Source: Megalonaias nervosa (taxonomy: Eukaryota > Mollusca > Bivalvia > Unionida > Unionidae). From it: 64,000 bases of DNA. The notes beneath the pieces are model-generated. The model was not told the DNA's origin. It made no database searches and was given only the letters and a program-made list of their open reading frames with translations. Of the stretch, positions 60,255 through 64,000 are shown one piece after another. The position numbers were made by a program, and so were the translations under genes. The stretch spans positions 62,001-126,000 of the forward strand of contig JAECUM010094092.1 in assembly GCA_016617855.1 (NCBI GenBank). Direction: 5' to 3'. Position 1 is the first letter of the stretch, and each line of letters starts with the position of its first letter.

Positions 60255-61829
60255 ATGTCTGTTAAAAATTATCTCGATTTAGCAGAAACTTATGACATCG
60301 ATGACACTGTAACAGAATTTGAATATATTGAGTATCTCGACGAAAATTCTAATGAGCCAAATAAGGCTGGTGTCAGAACATTTAATACCAGAGATGAAGA
60401 TATATTTCTACTGCCACACAAAGCAATATTGGAAGTTCGCGGCGAGATTATGACAGTAGCTAATCCACCTGTCGCAATTGCAGCTGGAACAGAAGTAGCT
60501 CTTATAAATGATGGCTGGTGTTTATTTAAAAGTGCCAGATATCAGCTAGCTAATCAAACTGTTGAGGATATTTCAAGTCACCTGCAAGTTGCAAGTACAA
60601 TCTTAAATATTATTTCATTTTCTGATGATTACTCCAGATCGACCACAACTAATATAATGTAGTTTAAGGATACTGGAGCTGGTGGGTCGGGTGCTGTTGC
60701 ATCGGCTGAATTTTTATCAGGAGGTACACTTATTTTAGTTCATGGCGCGGATGCCAATACAGATGCTATAATTGTAAGAGAGTTTCTTATTGCTAATGCC
60801 GCCAATTTTGGTATAGCCTCACCAGATGCAGGAGCCGGTGCAAATGGTGTAAGACTTTCACTTACTGCAGCTTGCAATAATTTAGGTATAACACCACCAG
60901 CTGCAGCTGCAGATGGCGTTGCAATGTTAGATTTAGTTAATAAAATAATTGCTAACATCAAAAGAAATAAACGTTACAATGAAGGATATTTTAAGAGAAA
61001 GGCACTTGCAGCAGAATCACGTCAAATTACAATGATGCTGCCGTTAAGTACGATATTTGGCTTTTGTCGCGACTACAATAAAGTATTTCGTGGAGTTAAA
61101 CATACACTTATTTTAGATCGAGCAGAACAAAATGATTGTTTATTTCGACTTGGCGGAGTTGATGTACAGTTTATCATAAATAAACTTGCACTTTGGATGC
61201 CGCGAATAACTCCATCACTCACTAAAATGGCAGAATTAAATGATATGCTGCAAAAACACACAAACAGAATTTATTTTCAGCAACATAAAATATATCAAAC
61301 AGCGGTTCCAAATATAACTGACTACACATGGCGAGTCACAACAACATCAAATGAACATTTGCCGAGGCAATTATTGGTTGTATTTCAACGGCAAGCGCGT
61401 TATGGTAACCAACAACAAAATAATGCAATATTTGATAATGCTGATGTTAGACGAATATATGCTAGACTAAATTCAAAGCAATATCCAGAACGAGTGATAG
61501 AATGTAATTTTGCTGATGACGCTAATAAAAATATTACTAGACCTTACATGTACCTGCTCGACGCAGTGCAAAAATATCAGGACGTTGGAGACGGATCTCA
61601 GATATCAGTAGAGGAATTTCGTACACTTTATCCTTTATTTTATTTTGATGTTAGTAAACATAGCGAGCGAGCTGTCGACTCAACAGCTGATATTGAAATT
61701 ACCTGGACACTAGGAGTAGCTCCAGTAGCACATTTGTACGTGTACGCGTTAGTGATCAGCGACAGATTTATTAAATTGATTCTGTCAGAGGTAAAATGTC
61801 GATACAAGCTTGAAGAACTTCAAGTTTAA
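60255..61829 (+). pseudogene. Double jelly-roll major capsid protein, interrupted by one in-frame TAG
   Basis: One frame of 525 codons runs from ATG 60255 (MSVKNYLDLAETYDID) to TAA at 61827-61829, broken only by TAG at 60660-60662. The N-terminal part has the first jelly-roll pattern (LPHKAILEVRGEI, INDGWCLFKSARYQL). After the stop come a Gly/Ala-rich loop and FGFCRDYNKVFRGVKHTLIL, LALWMPRITPS, NEHLPRQLLVVFQ, IYARLNSKQYPER and LYPLFYFDVSKHSER, ending with a VYALVISDR strand. These are landmarks of the double jelly-roll capsid proteins of invertebrate Polinton/adintovirus-like elements (hexon counterpart), and length is normal for them. The protein would form the capsid shell. ATG lies 15 bp after TATATAAT. 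The TAG could be a mutation, an assembly error or, less likely, a readthrough site. Confidence 0.85.
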
Positions 61830-61842
61830 TCTGTAATCTGTA

Positions 61843-61849
61843 TATAATG
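61843..61849 (+). promoter_or_regulatory. TATAATG start motif, gene at 61847
   Basis: Exact TATAATG, extended to TATATAATG, in the 17-bp gap after the capsid stop. Confidence 0.6.
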
Positions 61850-61960
61850 ACAAAATATATTGTAAAAGAAATATATTTAATGGATGGCCAAGTTAACAAA
61901 TTAGCAGCTGCTGTTTCTAAACAACGGAAGGTTTCATTAAAAATCAACCCTAACGCATAA
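61847..61960 (+). CDS. 37-residue element ORF, related to the start of the next gene
   Basis: ATG at 61847 is the end of TATAATG (61843-61849), 18 bp after the capsid stop. The short frame ends at TAA 61958-61960. Its C-terminal half (LMDGQVNKLA... then VSLKINPNA) parallels the start of the gene at 61981 (LTKKQVNKYN... then FVLNLS). The two may be one gene split by a frame change, or a duplicated small domain. Confidence 0.5.
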   Translation: MTKYIVKEIYLMDGQVNKLAAAVSKQRKVSLKINPNA

Positions 61961-61980
61961 AAGGTTTTTTAACAAAATTA

Positions 61981-62265
61981 ATGTTAACCAAAAAACAAGT
62001 AAATAAGTATAACCGCGGCAAACCTTTTGTTTTAAATTTAAGTACCACACAAATAAAACACGGCGGTTTCTTCGGTCCGGCACTATCTGTAATGGCCAGA
62101 ACGTTAATACCAAAACTTTTGCCGGTGTTAGGTACATTAGAATTATCAGCAGCGTCTGGCGCAGTATCTGGCGCAACGAAAAAAGCAGTTGAGGGTAGTG
62201 GAATCGCCAACTGTCATTGTATTGTTGGCAGTGGAATAAAGAAAATTTCGTTTAATTTTATGTGA
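61981..62265 (+). CDS. Small minor capsid/membrane-active protein, pVI-like by layout
   Basis: 94 codons run from ATG 61981 to TGA 62263-62265, uninterrupted. The order is a short basic start with QVNKYNRGKPFVLNLSTTQI, a GGFFGP turn, a hydrophobic/amphipathic stretch (ALSVMARTLIPKLLPVLGTL), a small-residue stretch (SAASGAVSGATKKAVEGSG) and a Cys-containing tail. This basic/GG/amphipathic/Ala-Gly layout is shared by adenovirus-type small capsid cement or membrane-lytic proteins, which the viral protease processes. It lies between the capsid and pX-like genes, where such genes are expected. The role is inferred from layout, not from a catalytic motif. Confidence 0.65.
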   Translation: MLTKKQVNKYNRGKPFVLNLSTTQIKHGGFFGPALSVMARTLIPKLLPVLGTLELSAASGAVSGATKKAVEGSGIANCHCIVGSGIKKISFNFM

Positions 62266-62273
62266 CTGATAAA

Positions 62274-62280
62274 TATAATG
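62274..62280 (+). promoter_or_regulatory. TATAATG start motif, pX-like gene
   Basis: Exact TATAATG at the start of the 59-codon core protein, 12 bp after the previous stop. Confidence 0.6.
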
Positions 62281-62457
62281 CCACGACGAAAAACAGCAAA
62301 AAGAAAGACAACGAAAAAAAAGACGACGCGATCTCGTCGAAGAACAAACAAAGGCGGATTTATAGGACCATTACTGGCGGGAGTAGCGGGAAGTCTACTG
62401 CCAAATCTACTGGGAATCGGCCGGGGACTAACATTGCCAGGAACACGGCCCCGCTAA
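62278..62457 (+). CDS. pX/mu-like basic core protein (59 residues)
   Basis: ATG at 62278 lies in TATAATG (62274-62280) and the frame ends at TAA 62455-62457, intact. The first third is almost entirely Arg, Lys and Thr (MPRRKTAKRKTTKKKTTRSR). Then come NKGGFIGPLLAGVAGSL, LPNLLGIG and a short basic end. A strongly basic DNA-condensing N-terminus followed by GGF and a hydrophobic Gly/Leu segment is the layout of adenovirus pX/mu. Such proteins coat the genome in the virion and are trimmed by adenain, whose gene follows directly. It was easy to miss because of its size. The overlapping frame at 62262-62454 is a shadow. Confidence 0.8.
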   Translation: MPRRKTAKRKTTKKKTTRSRRRTNKGGFIGPLLAGVAGSLLPNLLGIGRGLTLPGTRPR

Positions 62458-62877
62458 GTAACTTTGATATACTTGATAAGCTAAAAAAAAGTAAAAAATT
62501 TCCACGGAGTTTATTCTAAAGATGAACTTGCGGCGATTCCATCGCAAGCGACACCGTCGCTAGGCTCGTGTGTGATAAATATACAAGATTTCAACGACGG
62601 ATCTGGCACACATTGGGTAGCAGTTTGTAATAACAATTATTTTGACTCATTTGGACTTCCACCGAGCGATTTGATTAAAAAATATATGTCTCGAAAATAT
62701 AAAGTAATAAATTATTCGTCTAATCAAATTCAGCCTGTTGGAACTTCTGCTTGTGGATATTATTGTGTAATGTTTATAAAACAAATGTCCCAATCACCTG
62801 ATTTTTTAAAATTTATTTTACAGTTTGACAAGCATCCTTCTCACGCCAATGATGAGATTGCAATTAATTTTATCTAA
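62454..62877 (+). pseudogene. Adenain-type cysteine protease, start codon absent and frame changed
   Basis: The C-terminal frame (62485-62877) holds a clear adenain/Ulp1-fold protease: GTHWVAV with His at 62611-62613, YFDSFGLPP with Asp at 62644-62646, and TSACGYYCVMFIKQM with the nucleophile Cys at 62752-62754. The Gln expected before the Cys lies in the NQIQPVG segment. The family's usual N-terminus (SNFDILDKL...) is in another frame starting at 62457. The change lies between the A8 run at 62483 and 62500. No ATG is present where one is expected (CTA at 62454). In related viruses this enzyme matures the capsid and core precursors. All three catalytic residues remain, but as it stands the gene cannot make the whole protein. 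Confidence 0.85.
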
Positions 62878-62888
62878 ACTTACAAATA

Positions 62889-62895
62889 TATAATG
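62889..62895 (+). promoter_or_regulatory. TATAATG start motif, zinc-ribbon gene
   Basis: Exact TATAATG, extended to TATATAATG, 12 bp after the protease stop. Confidence 0.6.
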
Positions 62896-63087
62896 TCAAC
62901 ATATTGTCTCAAATGTAAAACTAAAACAGAAAATATCAATGAAACAACAGAAAAAACAAAGAACAACAGGACGATGCTGAAAAGTATTTGCGCAATCTGC
63001 GGAAAAAGAAAAAGTATGTTTTTGAGGAAATTGTCCGGAGCTGGATGCTCTGACGTTGTCAGAGACGTTATTTTAGTAGATGACTGA
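62893..63087 (+). CDS. Zinc-ribbon protein (DUF5679-like), 64 residues
   Basis: ATG 62893 is the end of TATAATG (62889-62895), 16 bp after the protease stop. The frame is intact to TGA 63085-63087. Two Cys pairs, C5-LK-C8 (YCLKC) and C33-AI-C36 (SICAICGKRKS), are 24 residues apart with Lys/Asn-rich linkers. This is the pattern of the short zinc-ribbon proteins common in Polinton-like elements and some giant viruses. The tail (GAGCSDVVRDVILVDD) is unusual in length. It probably binds nucleic acid or protein; the exact role is unknown. Confidence 0.75.
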   Translation: MSTYCLKCKTKTENINETTEKTKNNRTMLKSICAICGKRKSMFLRKLSGAGCSDVVRDVILVDD

Positions 63088-63180
63088 AAAAAATTCAATA
63101 ATTGTGTTTTCTGATCAATTTTACCTGTTTGTTGGGGAAAAATCAAAGAAAATCAGTCCGATTTCTTATTTTTTATAGGT

Positions 63181-63344
63181 CAAACCCCGAGCAACTTTCA
63201 ATATAAATTTCTGGTATTTTTGATATTTTTACTTTTTTATCTAATTTTTGTTGATTTTTCATCAATTTTTCGTTAATTTTTGCTAGTTTTTTGAGAAAAT
63301 ATTGAAAAACATGAAAATTTATATTGAAAGTTGCTCGGGGTTTG
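63181..63344. repeat. Inverted repeat with 31/32-bp arms, 101-bp spacer
   Basis: The left arm CAAACCCCGAGCAACTTTCA... (63181-63211) pairs with the right arm ending ...GTTGCTCGGGGTTTG (63313-63344) with one bulged base. Weaker inverted similarity continues outward, for example ATTTTACCTG near 63118 and its complement CAGGTAAAAT near 63380. The structure fills the 364-bp gap between the zinc-ribbon and phospholipase genes. It could be a transcription-end hairpin, a recombination site or a small inserted MITE. Confidence 0.8.
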
Positions 63345-63447
63345 GCCCTCAAAAAATAAAAAATTTGACCAAAAAGCAGGTAAAATTTAATTTTTTCAGA
63401 TTTATAATAAGTAGATAATTGAAAAATATTTTGTCAGTTATAAAATG

Positions 63448-63454
63448 TATAATG
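63448..63454 (+). promoter_or_regulatory. TATAATG start motif, phospholipase gene
   Basis: Exact TATAATG. It decides the start, because the open frame continues upstream to 63419 without another ATG in frame. Confidence 0.6.
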
Positions 63455-63957
63455 AGATGCAAGTGTGATTGTGATAGAGATCTCTGTCTTGAGCAAAATA
63501 AAACTGTCACATACTGTCAACAATGCAACAATAGAGAAATAATTGGAACAGGCATAGATATACATAAAGTAATTGGCAAATTGCCGAAACCAAAAGGCGG
63601 TTGGACATTGCCAGGCCATAAATATACTGGACCTTATAATTCGCTAGATAAACAACTTGACGACAACGATAATCCATTACCAGGACAAGAACCTTACAAT
63701 CAAGTTGATGAGATAGCAATGCGCCATGATATCTGCTATCGTGATAACGAACAAGATAAGCACGGCTGCGATAAAGTAATGTTGGACGAACTTCGTGATA
63801 TGAAACCGACAAAATATGCGAGTGCGTGTTGACCGAAAGTTGGTTCAGGGTTTTATTGGAGCAAAATATAAACTTGGTTTTGGCGAAAAAGAATTGTATG
63901 ATGATCTTGCAGCTGAATTACATAAACCTAAAAAAATAATTTCCGCGACTTAAAGTT
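63452..63957 (+). pseudogene. Parvovirus-like phospholipase A2, frame changed in its C-terminal part
   Basis: ATG 63452 ends TATAATG (63448-63454). The first frame gives 126 codons to TGA 63830-63832. A Cys-rich start (MRCKCDCDRDLC, then CQQC) precedes the PLA2 domain: LPGHKYTGPYNSLD (calcium-loop region), EPYNQVDEIAMRHDICY with the catalytic His92-Asp93, and a helix with KHGCDKVMLDEL. This is the parvoviral VP1-type/insect-type PLA2 signature; in virions such domains breach the endosomal membrane. The rest of the domain's usual C-terminal part (RKLVQGFIGAKYKLGFG) lies in the next frame from about 63816, ending at TAA 63955-63957. The break is therefore between about 63811 and 63830. Confidence 0.85.
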
Positions 63958-64000
63958 GTCGCAAATGCCGTCGATGATACCTGGGCGATAGATTTAGTTG
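63940..64000 (+). pseudogene. Start of a retroviral-type integrase (cut by the window edge)
   Basis: The last 61 bases read FPRLKVVANAVDDTWAIDLV in one frame. This is the segment just before and at the first catalytic Asp of Polinton-type DDE integrases (D-D-T-W-A-x-D-L-V). The preceding region (EKELYDDLAAELHKPKK, 63882-63935) also belongs to the integrase-side N-terminus by pattern but lies in another frame, with a TAA at 63937-63939 in the integrase frame. Only about 20 codons are visible, so everything rests on that short motif and on the neighbouring genes. Confidence 0.65.

Larger units (their letters stand above)
57900..64000 (+). mobile_element. Endogenous Polinton/adintovirus-like element (left part; continues past the window)
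   Basis: A compact block of closely spaced genes on both strands contrasts with the sparse host DNA to its left. Recognised pieces are a double jelly-roll capsid gene, a pX-like basic protein, an adenain-type protease, a zinc-ribbon protein, a parvovirus-like phospholipase A2 and the start of a retroviral-type integrase. This mix is known from Polintons/Mavericks and adintovirus-like elements. DNA polymerase B and the packaging ATPase are not in the visible 6.1 kb. Most longer genes carry a frame change or stop, so this copy looks inactive unless those are assembly errors. Confidence 0.85.

Noticed and set aside
62481..62502. Programmed -1 ribosomal frameshift in the protease gene at the A8 run
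   Set aside because: The needed change of frame is in the +1 direction, not -1, so a classical slippery heptamer would not explain it. A mutation or assembly indel is simpler.
62262..62519. 85-codon frame overlapping the pX-like gene
   Set aside because: Its first two thirds are the pX-like gene read in the wrong frame. Only the end (from about 62454) carries protease N-terminal sequence, which is annotated with the protease.
62880..63146. 88-codon hydrophobic - strand frame
   Set aside because: It is antisense to the zinc-ribbon gene and its hydrophobicity comes from the complement of Lys/Asn codons.
1..64000. CRISPR arrays, bacterial operons, ribosome binding sites
   Set aside because: The tandem repeats have diverged units without unique spacers, and splice sites and SINEs show this is animal DNA.

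Overview
This is animal nuclear DNA: AT-rich, gene-poor, with short coding exons bounded by GT/AG splice sites, introns of many kilobases, tRNA-derived SINEs with target-site duplications, microsatellites and degenerate retrotransposons. The repeat style (many small SINEs, an L2-type LINE, a DIRS-type element, short minisatellites) suggests a marine invertebrate, most likely a mollusc or another lophotrochozoan. That placement is inference.

Host genes. On the + strand, 242-393 and 9296-9604 are the last two coding exons of a TRIM-NHL/Brat-like NHL-repeat gene. They are separated by an 8.9-kb intron full of SINEs and one solo-LTR candidate. A T-rich gene-free stretch follows, to about 26.2 kb, and may be largely 3' UTR. 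On the - strand, three phase-compatible exons (34625-34254, 32182-31925, 30585-30475) predict a 246-residue protein I do not recognise. Also on the - strand is the complete 81-codon gene for diphthamide biosynthesis protein 3 (DPH3), in three exons (56881-56774, 49316-49242, 42313-42251) spread over 14.6 kb. Its introns hold minisatellites, a SINE, a broken DIRS-type retrotransposon and a foldback element.

Mobile DNA. Three SINE families are present: A (four copies), B (three) and C (two). One B copy is nested inside an A copy. There is a 5'-truncated L2-like LINE (38354-40450, -), a DIRS-like remnant (about 44880-47690, -), a MITE with TTA duplications (35770-35956), a foldback element (55443-56135) and several tandem repeats.

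Virus-like element. From about 57.9 kb to the right edge lies a Polinton/adintovirus-like integrated element, starting about 1 kb upstream of DPH3 exon 1. It carries a double jelly-roll major capsid gene, a small membrane-active-type protein, a 59-codon basic protein resembling adenovirus core protein pX/mu, an adenain-type cysteine protease, a zinc-ribbon protein, a parvovirus-like phospholipase A2 and the first codons of a retroviral-type integrase. It also carries three genes I cannot name, two of them on the - strand. No DNA polymerase B or packaging ATPase is visible; the element continues past the window. Five + strand genes and one - strand gene begin exactly at TATAATG, which suggests an element-specific promoter/start motif. 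Most of the longer genes have one frame change or stop while the small ones are intact, so the copy is either decaying or carries homopolymer assembly errors.
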